In this document: positions 50,218 through 58,476 of the stretch, in pieces
Position numbering within the stretch: the first letter of the stretch is position 1
How the letters are laid out: the number at the start of each line of letters is the position of its first letter
Assembly (NCBI GenBank): GCA_032160545.1
Contig: JAVHVN010000010.1
Location: 14,565-78,564 of the forward strand
DNA: 64,000 nucleotides
Direction of reading: 5' to 3'
Source of the DNA: DATGFB01 sp032160545
Lineage (GTDB): Bacteria > Actinomycetota > Actinomycetes > Mycobacteriales > Jatrophihabitantaceae
The notes under the pieces: model-generated
What the model was told of the DNA's origin: nothing
Seen by the model: only the letters and a program-made list of their open reading frames with translations
The model's database searches: none
Program-made: the position numbers and the translations under genes

Positions 50218-51240
50218 ATGAGACTGGCGGTCATCCCGGGTGACGGAATCGGCATCGAGGTCACCGAGCAGGCGCTGCGCGTCCTGGACGCGGTCCGGCC
50301 CGGTGTCCAGACCACGCAGTACGACCTCGGCGCCACCAGATGGCACCGCACCGGCGAGCTGCTGCCCGATTCGGTGCTCAGCGAACTGCGCGAACACGAC
50401 GCGATCCTGCTCGGTGCCGTCGGCGACCCGTCCGTCCCGTCCGGCGTCCTCGAGCGCGGGCTGCTGCTGCGGCTGCGCTTCGAACTCGACCACCACGTGA
50501 ACCTGCGCCCGGCGAAGCTGTACCCCGGCGTGACGACGCCACTGGCCGGCAATCCGCCTATCGACTTCGTCGTCGTCCGCGAGGGCACCGAGGGCCCGTA
50601 CGCCGGGAACGGCGGCGTGCTGCGCAAGGGTACGGCGCACGAGATCGCCACCGAGGTCAGCGTCAACACCGCGTTCGGCGTCGAGCGGGTGGTGCGCGAC
50701 GCGTTCGCCCGGGCGCAGGCGCGGCCGCGCAGGCACCTCACCCTGGTGCACAAGAACAACGTGCTGACCAACGCCGGCGACCTGTGGTTCCGCACCGTCG
50801 AGGCGGTCGGCGCCGACTTCCCCGACGTCGCGGTCGCGTACAACCACGTCGACGCGGCCACGATCTACTTCGTCACCGATCCGGGCCGTTACGACGTGAT
50901 CGTCACCGACAACCTCTTCGGCGACATCCTCACCGACCTGGCTGCCGCGATCGCGGGTGGCATCGGCCTCGCCGCCAGCGGCAACCTCGACCCCAGCCGC
51001 GCCAACCCGTCGATGTTCGAGCCGGTGCACGGTTCGGCACCCGATATCGCCGGCCAGGGCAAGGCCGACCCGACGGCCGCCGTGCTCTCGGTCTCCATGC
51101 TGCTCGCGCACCTCGGTGACTCCGCGGCCGCCGCGCGCGTCGAGGCGGCCGTGGCCGGTGACCTTGCCTCGCGGGACCCGAAGCAGCCTGGTAGCACCGC
51201 CGACATCGGCGAGCGATTGGCCAAGGCCGTCTCGGGCTGA
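50218..51240 (+). CDS. leuB: 3-Isopropylmalate dehydrogenase
   Basis: NAD-dependent beta-decarboxylating dehydrogenase (340 aa) of leucine synthesis. Such enzymes also act on 3-methylmalate, so it may serve the citramalate route started by CimA at 53.2 kb. It begins LAVIPGDGIGIEVTEQALRV; VVREGTEGPYAG, LVHKNNVLTNAGDLW and the signature VTDNLFGDILTDLAAAIAGG are clear. The FEPVHGSAPDIAG block completes the cofactor site. A strong stem-loop follows the stop. Confidence 0.96.
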   Translation: MRLAVIPGDGIGIEVTEQALRVLDAVRPGVQTTQYDLGATRWHRTGELLPDSVLSELREHDAILLGAVGDPSVPSGVLERGLLLRLRFELDHHVNLRPAKLYPGVTTPLAGNPPIDFVVVREGTEGPYAGNGGVLRKGTAHEIATEVSVNTAFGVERVVRDAFARAQARPRRHLTLVHKNNVLTNAGDLWFRTVEAVGADFPDVAVAYNHVDAATIYFVTDPGRYDVIVTDNLFGDILTDLAAAIAGGIGLAASGNLDPSRANPSMFEPVHGSAPDIAGQGKADPTAAVLSVSMLLAHLGDSAAAARVEAAVAGDLASRDPKQPGSTADIGERLAKAVSG

Positions 51241-51253
51241 GCGGCGATTCGAT

Positions 51254-51292
51254 TCTCGGGGGTGCTGCGGTTGCTGCGCAGCACCCCCGAGA
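51254..51292. terminator. Strong bidirectional terminator after leuB
   Basis: A perfect 16-bp stem pairs 51254-51269 (TCTCGGGGGTGCTGCG) with 51277-51292 around a 7-nt loop. It lies between convergent leuB and the RCC1-like gene. No T-tract. Confidence 0.85.
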
Positions 51293-51326
51293 GCTCGTGG
51301 TGAGGGTTGCCGACTCAGGTGACGGG

Positions 51327-52817
51327 TCAGATTCCGCTCCAGGCGGGGTTGACCGCCCACTGCTGGGTGACGGTGCCGGTGGAGTCTCGGACGACCAGCC
51401 CTGCGCCGACGGTGGTGGATCCATCGGCGGTGTCGATGCTGCGAAGTGCGGCGCGGTTGGTGACCACGACTGCTCCGTTGCCCAGCTGGATCTTGAACCA
51501 GGTCTGGTTGGCGGCACCGGTGCAGGGGGCGAGGGTGACGCTGGCGCCGTTGCCGACTCCGCTGGCTGTGAGGCAGCTGTTGTAGAGCCAGCTGTAGACC
51601 CGGAAGTCGCCGTTCGTGCGGTCGGTGATGCGGGGGAAGAACTGCTGCTGGGCCCAGGTCGGGTCGCCCGGGTCGGCGGAGCACGGGTACGTGGTCAGCG
51701 GTCGTGCGGGCGTCCAGGCGGTGGCGCACTCGCGCGCGCCGTTGATCGAGACCGTCATCCCACTGCTGCCGCTCGGTGTGTAACCGAGGATCTCACCGAA
51801 GAAGCTGCCGCTGTTTGCGGCGAGCCCGATGACGCGCATGTTGCCGGGCGTGGGCGGGCTTTGCCGATATCCCTCGTAGCCCCACTGGATGACGGTGCCA
51901 TCGGATCGTAGCGCCGCCACACCAGGGCCGTTGGTGGAGCTGCCGGAGAGGGCGACGATCCCGGTCCTCGCGGCGACCGGAACAGACACCAACCCTCGCA
52001 AGTCCCAGTAGATGACCGTTCCGTCGTCGCGAAGCGCGGCATATATGTGACGGCCGGCTGCCACTGATACGACGTGTGACCGGGTCTCTGGTGGGGGGAA
52101 GATCGCCCCCCCGTCTGGTCCGTCTCCCCAGCCGGTCACGGCACCGTTGGCGACGGCGAGGCTGACACCGTCGCCGGCCGCGATCGCGGAGACATGGGTA
52201 GACCCTCCTGGCCTGAATTGCGGGGGAACCCTCCTTTCCCAGTTACTATCGTCGCCCCAGGCCAGGACGTATCCGTCCTTGGTGAGCGCCAGGGCGTGTG
52301 TCCGGCCCACGGCTATCGACGCGATGTAGCCGTTGAGCTGCGCCTCGTGCGGGACGTTCAGCACCCCGTAGCTTTCGGGATCGTTCCCCCACGCGCTGAC
52401 TTCACCGTCCTGCAGTGCCACCGCGAACGACTCACCGACCCCCACCGCCGTGACTGGGGAGCTGTCAACGAGGTGCGTAGGGACTGCTTTGATCGAGTCT
52501 CCCGAGGCGATCACCGAACCGTTCCTGATTCCCACGGTGCCGGCGTCTCCGGTGGCCAGGGCTGACACGCCGTAGCTCCAACCCGACGGCAGGGCTACCG
52601 CCGTGTTTTGGAGGTCCCAGACCGCGGCGGGGCCGTTGACGCCGGGGTCCGACACCCCGGGAGTGGCGGCCGAGGCCGGCCCGGCCAGCAGCACCGCGCC
52701 CAGGGCGCAGGCCGCCGCGGCGGCCGTGGCAACCGATCTGCGCAGCCAGTCGGATCTCCTCCCCGCTCGCGGTCTGTTCCCCGTCGTCTGCGCTCTCGTC
52801 GTGGTCAGGTCGGGCAT
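51327..52817 (-). CDS. Secreted RCC1-like beta-propeller with ricin-type C-terminal domain
   Basis: 496 aa. A long signal region (about 1-50, basic stretch RPRAGRRSDWLRR then a hydrophobic core ending ASAA) indicates export. Residues about 70-340 hold about six RCC1-type repeats of about 50 residues, each with a pattern like IAVGRTHALALTKDGYVLAWGDD, VAAGRHIYAALRDDGTVIYW or VAALRSDGTVIQWG. Residues about 355-496 resemble a ricin-type trefoil (CLTASGVGNGASVTLAPC, QTWFKI, QQWAVNP), probably carbohydrate binding. No enzyme motif. Middle parts are less GC-rich than neighbours, suggesting horizontal origin. Confidence 0.75.
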   Translation of the reverse strand: MPDLTTTRAQTTGNRPRAGRRSDWLRRSVATAAAAACALGAVLLAGPASAATPGVSDPGVNGPAAVWDLQNTAVALPSGWSYGVSALATGDAGTVGIRNGSVIASGDSIKAVPTHLVDSSPVTAVGVGESFAVALQDGEVSAWGNDPESYGVLNVPHEAQLNGYIASIAVGRTHALALTKDGYVLAWGDDSNWERRVPPQFRPGGSTHVSAIAAGDGVSLAVANGAVTGWGDGPDGGAIFPPPETRSHVVSVAAGRHIYAALRDDGTVIYWDLRGLVSVPVAARTGIVALSGSSTNGPGVAALRSDGTVIQWGYEGYRQSPPTPGNMRVIGLAANSGSFFGEILGYTPSGSSGMTVSINGARECATAWTPARPLTTYPCSADPGDPTWAQQQFFPRITDRTNGDFRVYSWLYNSCLTASGVGNGASVTLAPCTGAANQTWFKIQLGNGAVVVTNRAALRSIDTADGSTTVGAGLVVRDSTGTVTQQWAVNPAWSGI

Positions 52818-53058
52818 TCGCTGACTCCAGTCTCGGATCGGCGCGCCGAGGTGCGCACCTACGGGGGTGACGTCGATGCGCGGCGCGCGATGACTCGATG
52901 AACGTCGCCGAACCGGACTCTGGGTTCAGAACCACGCCCAAGGCGGGCATATGGGGCGCCCAGTCGCCAGATAGAGGAGTAAAGCGTCAGTCGCCTGCGT
53001 ATCGGTCCCTAACGGGCACCGACCGGCGAGGATCTGGAGCGTGCCCGCCGACATGTGG

Positions 53059-53064
53059 CACACT
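53059..53064 (+). promoter_or_regulatory. -10 box CACACT of the cimA leader
   Basis: CACACT is followed by 6 nt and the GTG of the leader peptide, the same spacing as other leaderless genes here. No good -35 is seen. Confidence 0.45.
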
Positions 53065-53070
53065 CGGTCC

Positions 53071-53100
53071 GTGCACGTCAGCTCGATCATTATCAGTTAG
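53071..53100 (+). CDS. cimA leader peptide (leaderless, 9 aa)
   Basis: GTG-initiated MHVSSIIIS with three isoleucine codons in a row (ATC ATT ATC) just before the stop. Isoleucine is the product of the pathway that CimA opens, so stalling here would sense Ile-tRNA. The stop codon touches the first base of a strong hairpin and a terminator follows. Confidence 0.8.
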   Translation: MHVSSIIIS

Positions 53101-53160
53101 CGCGTCGGTACGAACCATCCACCGACGCGCAGACCCTCCGCATCCGCGGGGGGTCTTTTT
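53100..53160 (+). terminator. Isoleucine attenuator upstream of cimA
   Basis: Hairpin 1: GCGCGTCGGT (53100-53109) with ACCGACGCGC (53121-53130), perfect 10 bp. Terminator: AGACCCTCCGC (53131-53141)-ATCC-GCGGGGGGTCT (53146-53156), 11 bp with one G-U pair, running into TTTTT (53156-53160). It ends 42 bp before cimA. The layout matches the ilvB attenuator at 44.1 kb. Confidence 0.85.
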
Positions 53161-53202
53161 GTTGCGGCCGAACACCACCGCCCGCTCACGAGGACAGCCA
53201 CG

Positions 53203-54783
53203 ATGCAGACCGACGCCTTCCACGTCTTCGACACCACGCTGCGCGACGGAGCCCAGCGCGAGGGCATCACGTACTCCGTCACCGACAAGCTCGCCGTCGC
53301 CAGGCTGCTCGACCAGCTCGGAGTGGGGTTCATCGAGGGCGGCTGGCCCGGGGCGATGCCGAAGGACACCGAGTTCTTCGCGCGAGCGGCCGACGGCGAA
53401 CTGGCGCTCAAGCACGCCGTGCTCGTCGCGTTCGGCGCCACGCGCAAGGCCGGTGTCCGGGTGCAGGACGACCCGCAGGTCCAGGCGTTGCTCGACTCCC
53501 GCGCGCCGGTGGTGACGCTCGTCGCGAAGTCCGACGTCTGGCACGTCGAGCGGGCGCTGCGCACGACGCTGGAGGAGAACCTCGCGATGGTCCGCGACAC
53601 GGTGGCCTTCCTGCGTGCCGAGGGCCGCCGCGTCTTCCTCGACTGCGAGCACTTCTTCGACGGGTACAAGCACGACCGCGACTACGGCGTGCGGGTACTC
53701 GACGCCGCCGCCGATGCCGGCGCGGACGTCGGCGTCCTGTGCGACACGAATGGCGGCATGCTGCCGATGGGCGTCCATGACGTGGTCAGCGACGTCCGGC
53801 AGCGGGCCGGCATCCGGCTCGGCATCCACACGCAGGACGACACCGGTTGCGCGGTCGCCAACACGCTGGCCGCGGTCGACGCGGGTGCGACGCACGCGCA
53901 GGGCACCGCCAACGGCTACGGCGAGCGAGCGGGCAATGCCGACATCTTCGCCGTCGTCGGCGGCCTCGTCACCAAGATGGGGCTCGACGTGCTGCCCGAC
54001 GGCTGCCTCGCCGAGATGCAGCGGGTGTCGCACGCCATCGCCGAGATCGCCAATCTGGCTCCCGACTCGCACGCGCCGTACGTCGGTGCCTCGGCGTTCG
54101 CGCACAAGGCCGGCCTGCACGCGTCGGCGATCAAGGTGTCGCCCGAGCTGTACAACCATCTCGACCCGGCGGTCGTAGGCAACGACCAGCGCATCCTCGT
54201 GACCGAGATGGCCGGGCGTGCCTCGGTCGAATTGAAGTCGCGGGAACTCGGAGTCGATGTCTCCGAACGTCCCGACGTCGTCAGCAAGGTGGTCGACCGG
54301 GTCAAGGAGCGCGAGGCGGCGGGCTGGTCCTACGAGGCCGCCGACGCCTCGTTCGAACTGCTCCTGCGCGACGAGCTGGCCGGTGGCGCGGCCACCGAGC
54401 CGTTCACGGTCGAGTCGTACCGCGTCATCGTCGATCGGCGCGAGGACGGCCAGATGGTCAGCGAGGCGACGGTCAAGGTTCTCGCCGGTGGCGAGCGGGT
54501 CATCTCGACCGAAGAGGGCAACGGACCGGTCAACGCCCTGGACCGTGCGCTGCGCAAGGCGCTCGGGCGCGCCTATCCGCGGCTGGCGGAGCTGGAGCTC
54601 GTCGACTACAAGGTGCGCATCATGCCTGGCAAGCACGGCACGGACGCGGTGACGCGGGTGCTCATCGAGACGTCCGACCGCCAGGTCGAGTGGACGACCG
54701 TGGGCGTACACGGCAACGTCATCGAGGCATCGTGGCTGGCTCTGCACGACGCCGTCCGGTACGGGCTGCTGCGCCCCAGCTGA
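53203..54783 (+). CDS. cimA: Citramalate synthase
   Basis: Condenses pyruvate with acetyl-CoA to citramalate, giving 2-ketobutyrate for isoleucine without threonine (526 aa). FDTTLRDGAQREGITYSVTDK holds the metal and catalytic residues; FIEGGWPGAMPKDTEFF distinguishes it from LeuA (which reads ...PxxSxxD). HTQDDTGCAVANTLAAVDAGATHAQGT is the metal-binding HxHxxxG-type region. LeuA-type dimerisation domain at the C-terminus. ATG after GAGGAC. Controlled by the Ile leader just upstream. Homocitrate synthase is the main alternative and is less likely given that leader. Confidence 0.93.
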   Translation: MQTDAFHVFDTTLRDGAQREGITYSVTDKLAVARLLDQLGVGFIEGGWPGAMPKDTEFFARAADGELALKHAVLVAFGATRKAGVRVQDDPQVQALLDSRAPVVTLVAKSDVWHVERALRTTLEENLAMVRDTVAFLRAEGRRVFLDCEHFFDGYKHDRDYGVRVLDAAADAGADVGVLCDTNGGMLPMGVHDVVSDVRQRAGIRLGIHTQDDTGCAVANTLAAVDAGATHAQGTANGYGERAGNADIFAVVGGLVTKMGLDVLPDGCLAEMQRVSHAIAEIANLAPDSHAPYVGASAFAHKAGLHASAIKVSPELYNHLDPAVVGNDQRILVTEMAGRASVELKSRELGVDVSERPDVVSKVVDRVKEREAAGWSYEAADASFELLLRDELAGGAATEPFTVESYRVIVDRREDGQMVSEATVKVLAGGERVISTEEGNGPVNALDRALRKALGRAYPRLAELELVDYKVRIMPGKHGTDAVTRVLIETSDRQVEWTTVGVHGNVIEASWLALHDAVRYGLLRPS

Positions 54784-54787
54784 GCCG

Positions 54788-55252
54788 TCAGACGTCGTGG
54801 CGGTGGATGCGCTCCGCGCGCGGCGTGGTGGGTGACGGGCGCAGCGACGTGAGCACGCAGGTCTCGCAGTCATGGCCGCACGCGATGCCGGTGCCGTCGT
54901 GGGCGCACGCCTCGCCGGTGATCTGCATCTCGCTCGGGTTGTGGTCGTGCCCGCAGGCGCACGCGATGCCGGCACCGCTGTGACCGTCGCGAGCGGCGAT
55001 CGCCTCGTCGATGGCCCGGTCGAGACGCTGGTCGGCGAGCTCGATCTTGATGCTGTGCGCCACACCCCAGGCCATGAGCCCGAGCGCGGCCGCGACGGTG
55101 AGTGCCACGGCCGAGAAGATCCGGACCACGCCAGGAGTCGACCCAGTGGTCGCCACGATCCCGACGGCGACGAAGAGGACCGCGAAAAGGCCGAGGGTCG
55201 CGGCGAGGCGCCGGCGCCGGTCGACCGGGATGCCGGAGAGCGCGGAGTTCAC
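54788..55252 (-). CDS. Small membrane protein with Cys/His-rich tail
   Basis: 154 aa, family not recognised. Two transmembrane helices (about 15-37 and 43-65) are followed by a charged linker and a tail (about 96-133) with CACGHDHNPSE, CAHDGTGIACGHDCETC: seven cysteines and several histidines, a likely metal (zinc or iron) site. The side of the membrane on which the tail lies is not clear. GTG start, 6 nt behind CATACT (55264-55259), leaderless; divergent from the FAH gene and convergent with cimA with a 4-bp gap. Confidence 0.7.
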   Translation of the reverse strand: MNSALSGIPVDRRRRLAATLGLFAVLFVAVGIVATTGSTPGVVRIFSAVALTVAAALGLMAWGVAHSIKIELADQRLDRAIDEAIAARDGHSGAGIACACGHDHNPSEMQITGEACAHDGTGIACGHDCETCVLTSLRPSPTTPRAERIHRHDV

Positions 55253-55258
55253 GCCACG

Positions 55259-55318
55259 AGTATGCGCGCCGGCGCGAGGGGAAGTGCCGTCGGGCGGTGG
55301 GCAGCGCGCCGGTAACGT
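55259..55318. promoter_or_regulatory. Divergent leaderless promoters: Cys/His-rich protein gene and FAH gene
   Basis: Minus strand: CATACT (55264-55259), 6 nt, GTG 55252. Plus strand: TAACGT (55313-55318), 8 nt, GTG 55327. Neither start has a ribosome site. No convincing -35 boxes. Confidence 0.45.
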
Positions 55319-55326
55319 TGGGGCTC

Positions 55327-56127
55327 GTGCGCATCGCCCGCTTCGTCCATCCAGGTTCGGCAGCCGTCCCGTCAGGGGTCGCGTGGGGAGTGGTGGAGGG
55401 GGCGCTGGACGCGCCTCTCGACGCGCTCACGGTCGCGGCTATCGACGGCCATCCGTTCGCGGCCATCACGTTCACCGGCGAGCGGTGGGCCGTGCCCGAC
55501 GTCCGGCTGCTGTCGCCGATCCTGCCGAGCAAGGTGGTCGCGGTCGGGCGGAATTACGCCGACCACGCCAGGGAGATGGGGGGCGAGGCTCCGGCGACGC
55601 CCGTCATCTTCCTGAAGCCGTCCACCTCGGTGATCGGCACGGGCGACGCGATCCGGCTGCCGCACGACTCGAACCGGGTCGACCACGAGGCAGAACTCGC
55701 GGTCGTCATCGGCCGCCCCGCGCGCGATGTCGCGGCTGCCGACGCGATGCAGCACGTGCTCGGCTACACCGTCGGCAACGACGTCTCCGCGCGCGACCAG
55801 CAGAAGGCCGACGTGCAGTTCACGCGAGCCAAGGGGCACGACTCGTTCTGCCCGATCGGGCCGTGGATCGAGACCGCGCTCGACCCGCGCGACCTGCGGG
55901 TGACCGCGAGCGTGAACGGCGAGCTGCGCCAGGACGGGCGCACCGGCGAGATGATTCACGACGTCCCCACCCTGATCGCGTTCATGTCATCGGTGATGAC
56001 CTTGCTCCCCGGCGACGTGATCCTCACCGGCACGCCGGCCGGCGTCGGCCCGATCACCGACGGCGACACCGTGACGATCGAGATCGAGGGCATCGGCGAG
56101 CTCACCAACCCGGTTCGGCTGAAGTGA
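55327..56127 (+). CDS. Fumarylacetoacetate hydrolase-family protein
   Basis: 266-aa FAH-fold hydrolase/decarboxylase. KVVAVGRNYADHAREMG, IFLKPSTSVIGTGD, the metal-site DHEAELAVVIGR and GYTVGNDVSARDQQ are family blocks; ILTGTPAGVGPI closes the active site. Likely acts on an acylpyruvate or oxaloacetate-like compound; the substrate is not predictable. The GTG start is set by TAACGT upstream. Its stop overlaps gltX (GTGA). From memory, mycobacteria also have an FAH gene (Rv2993c) before gltX. Confidence 0.9.
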   Translation: MRIARFVHPGSAAVPSGVAWGVVEGALDAPLDALTVAAIDGHPFAAITFTGERWAVPDVRLLSPILPSKVVAVGRNYADHAREMGGEAPATPVIFLKPSTSVIGTGDAIRLPHDSNRVDHEAELAVVIGRPARDVAAADAMQHVLGYTVGNDVSARDQQKADVQFTRAKGHDSFCPIGPWIETALDPRDLRVTASVNGELRQDGRTGEMIHDVPTLIAFMSSVMTLLPGDVILTGTPAGVGPITDGDTVTIEIEGIGELTNPVRLK

Positions 56128-57584
56128 GCGACGCAAGTACTGTCCGCGTCCGGTTCTGCCCGTCGCCGACGGGCAACCCACACGTCGGCATGGCCCGCAC
56201 CGCGCTGTTCAACTGGGCCTTCGCCCGGCACACCGGCGGCACCTTCGTGTTCCGCGTCGAGGACACCGACGCCGCGCGCGACTCCGAGGAGAGTTACCAC
56301 CAGCTCGTCGACTCGCTGCACTGGCTGGGCATGTCCTGGGACGAGGGGCCCGGGGTCGGCGGCCCGTACGGGCCGTACCGGCAGAGCGAGCGCCACGAGA
56401 TCTACGCCGACGTCGTGCGCAAGCTCGTCGAGGGCGGTCACCTGTACGAGTCGTTCTCGACGGCCGAGGAGATCGAGGCACGGCATCGCGCCGCCGGGCG
56501 CGACCCCAAGCTCGGTTACGACAACGCCGACCGTGACCTCACCGACGAGCAGAAGGCGGCATTGCGCGCCGAGGGGCGGGAGCCGGTGCTCCGGCTGCGG
56601 ATGCCCGGCGAGGACATCACCTGGACCGACCTGATCCGTGGCGAGGTGACCTTCGCCGCCGGCTCGGTGCCGGACTACGTCGTCGTTCGGGCGAATGGGG
56701 ATCCGCTCTACCCGCTGGTCAACCCGGTCGACGACGCGCTGATGCGCATCACGCACGTGCTGCGCGGCGAGGACCTGCTGCCGTCCACTCCGCGGCAGAT
56801 CGCGCTGTACCGCGCGCTGATCCGGGTCGGGGTCACCGACTTCGTCCCCGAGTTCGGGCACCTGCCCTACGTCATGGGACAGGGCAACAAGAAGCTGTCG
56901 AAGCGCGACCCCGAGTCGAACCTGCTCGGCTACCGGGCGGCCGGGTATGTCCCCGAGGGGCTGGTCAACTACCTCGCGCTGCTCGGCTGGTCCATCGCCG
57001 ACGACCGCGACATCTTCACGCCGCAGGAATTCGTCGCGGCGTTCGAGATCTCCGACGTCAAGGCCAATCCGGCCCGCTTCGACGCGAAGAAGGCCGAGGC
57101 GATCAACGCCACCCACATCCGGTTGCTCGAGCCGGACGACTTCGCACGGCGGCTGGCCGCACAGATCGCGGCCGAGGGACTGGCCGCACCGGACGCACTG
57201 GTCGATGTCGCGGCCCCGCTCGTCCAGGAGCGCATCCAGACCCTGCACGAAGGTGTCGAGATGCTGCGGTTCCTGCTGGTCGACGACGACGTCTTCGAGG
57301 TGGACGAGCAGGCCGCGGGCAAGCAGCTCGGCGAGGCCGGCCAGACGGTGCTCGCGGCGGCGATCCCCGCACTCGACGCGCTCGAGTCGTGGACGGCCGC
57401 AGCTATCGAGGACGTGCTCAGGGCGGCGCTGGTCGACGGCCTGGGGCTGAAGCCGCGCAACGCGTACGGGCCGATACGCGTGGCCGTCACGGGGCGGACC
57501 GTCTCGCCGCCGTTGTTCGAGTCGATGGAACTGCTCGGCCGCGACCGGTCGCTCGCTCGGTTGCGGGCCGCGGCCACGGGCTGA
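56124..57584 (+). CDS. gltX: Glutamyl-tRNA synthetase
   Basis: Class-I synthetase (486 aa). The HIGH motif appears as SPTGNPHVGMARTALFNW, the glutamate-site RVEDTDAARDSEESY follows, and the KMSKS loop reads KKLSKRDPESNLL. The C-terminal anticodon domain is complete. With GatCAB present and no glutaminyl-tRNA synthetase in this window, it is likely non-discriminating and also charges tRNA-Gln. GTG 56124 overlaps the FAH stop; the long open frame before it is a shadow. Confidence 0.96.
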   Translation: MSDASTVRVRFCPSPTGNPHVGMARTALFNWAFARHTGGTFVFRVEDTDAARDSEESYHQLVDSLHWLGMSWDEGPGVGGPYGPYRQSERHEIYADVVRKLVEGGHLYESFSTAEEIEARHRAAGRDPKLGYDNADRDLTDEQKAALRAEGREPVLRLRMPGEDITWTDLIRGEVTFAAGSVPDYVVVRANGDPLYPLVNPVDDALMRITHVLRGEDLLPSTPRQIALYRALIRVGVTDFVPEFGHLPYVMGQGNKKLSKRDPESNLLGYRAAGYVPEGLVNYLALLGWSIADDRDIFTPQEFVAAFEISDVKANPARFDAKKAEAINATHIRLLEPDDFARRLAAQIAAEGLAAPDALVDVAAPLVQERIQTLHEGVEMLRFLLVDDDVFEVDEQAAGKQLGEAGQTVLAAAIPALDALESWTAAAIEDVLRAALVDGLGLKPRNAYGPIRVAVTGRTVSPPLFESMELLGRDRSLARLRAAATG

Positions 57585-57587
57585 GCG

Positions 57588-58406
57588 ATGGCGGGCCAGG
57601 TGTCGATCGACTCCGCGACGGACGAGCTCTACGGGCTCGACCCGGACGAGTTCCTGGCACGCCGCACCGAGCTCGCCGCGACCGCCAAGGCGGCCGGCGA
57701 CAGCGCGACGGCGAAGCGGATCGGCGCCCTGCGCAAGCCCACCCGCTCGGCGTACGCGCTGAACCGGTTGGTGCGCGCGCACGACGGCGTCGCCGACCGC
57801 ATCGACGCGCTGGGTGACGACCTGCGAGCGGCGCAGCGAGACCTGGACGGCGCCCGCATGCGCGAGCTGTCGCGCGAGCGCAATCGCCTCGTCGACGAGC
57901 TGACCCGGGCGGCGCTGGAAGCAGCCGGCGGATCGTCGGCGGCGCTGCGCGACGAGGTCTCCTCGACGGTGAGTGCGGCGATCGCCGACCCGGACGTGCT
58001 CGACCGGCTCCGGTCCGGTGCGCTCGTACGGGCGGAGAGCTGGAGCGGTTTCGGTGGCGACGCCGTCCCCGCGCTGAGGCTCGTGCGCGACGACACCCCG
58101 GCACCGGGCGCGAAGGGCGCGCCGAAGCGCTCGCCCGCCGAACCTGCGTCCGGCCCGAGCGCTGCCGACCAGGCACGGGAGCAACGCAGGGCCAAGCTCG
58201 AGCAGGCCGAAGCCGAATTGACCGACGCTCGAGGTCACGCCGAGACGGCAGAGGGCGAGGTCGCCGAATGCCGGCGCGCCGTCCGCCGGCTGGAGGAGCA
58301 GCTCAAGGACGCCAAGCGCAGGCTCGACGAGGCTCGGCTCGAGGCGCGTCATGCGGCCACCCGCCTGGAGAAGGCGAGCGCCGCGCTGAAACGCCTGCGG
58401 CACTGA
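57588..58406 (+). CDS. Coiled-coil protein of unknown function
   Basis: 272 aa, no named domain. It starts with a conserved-looking segment, LYGLDPDEFLARRTELAATA, then KPTRSAYALNRLVR. The middle (about 165-200) is proline- and alanine-rich, and the last 75 residues are a long charged heptad region (LEQAEAELTDARGHAETAEG onward) expected to form a coiled coil. No signal peptide or membrane helix, so cytoplasmic. Similar proteins occur in actinobacteria, but I know no function. It starts 3 bp after the gltX stop and is probably co-transcribed with it. Confidence 0.7.
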   Translation: MAGQVSIDSATDELYGLDPDEFLARRTELAATAKAAGDSATAKRIGALRKPTRSAYALNRLVRAHDGVADRIDALGDDLRAAQRDLDGARMRELSRERNRLVDELTRAALEAAGGSSAALRDEVSSTVSAAIADPDVLDRLRSGALVRAESWSGFGGDAVPALRLVRDDTPAPGAKGAPKRSPAEPASGPSAADQAREQRRAKLEQAEAELTDARGHAETAEGEVAECRRAVRRLEEQLKDAKRRLDEARLEARHAATRLEKASAALKRLRH

Positions 58407-58476
58407 TCCGGCCGCAGCTCTGCCCGGCTACCGTGACGAGCGGTAACACGTTCTTGCCACGACCGAGAGGACTCCG

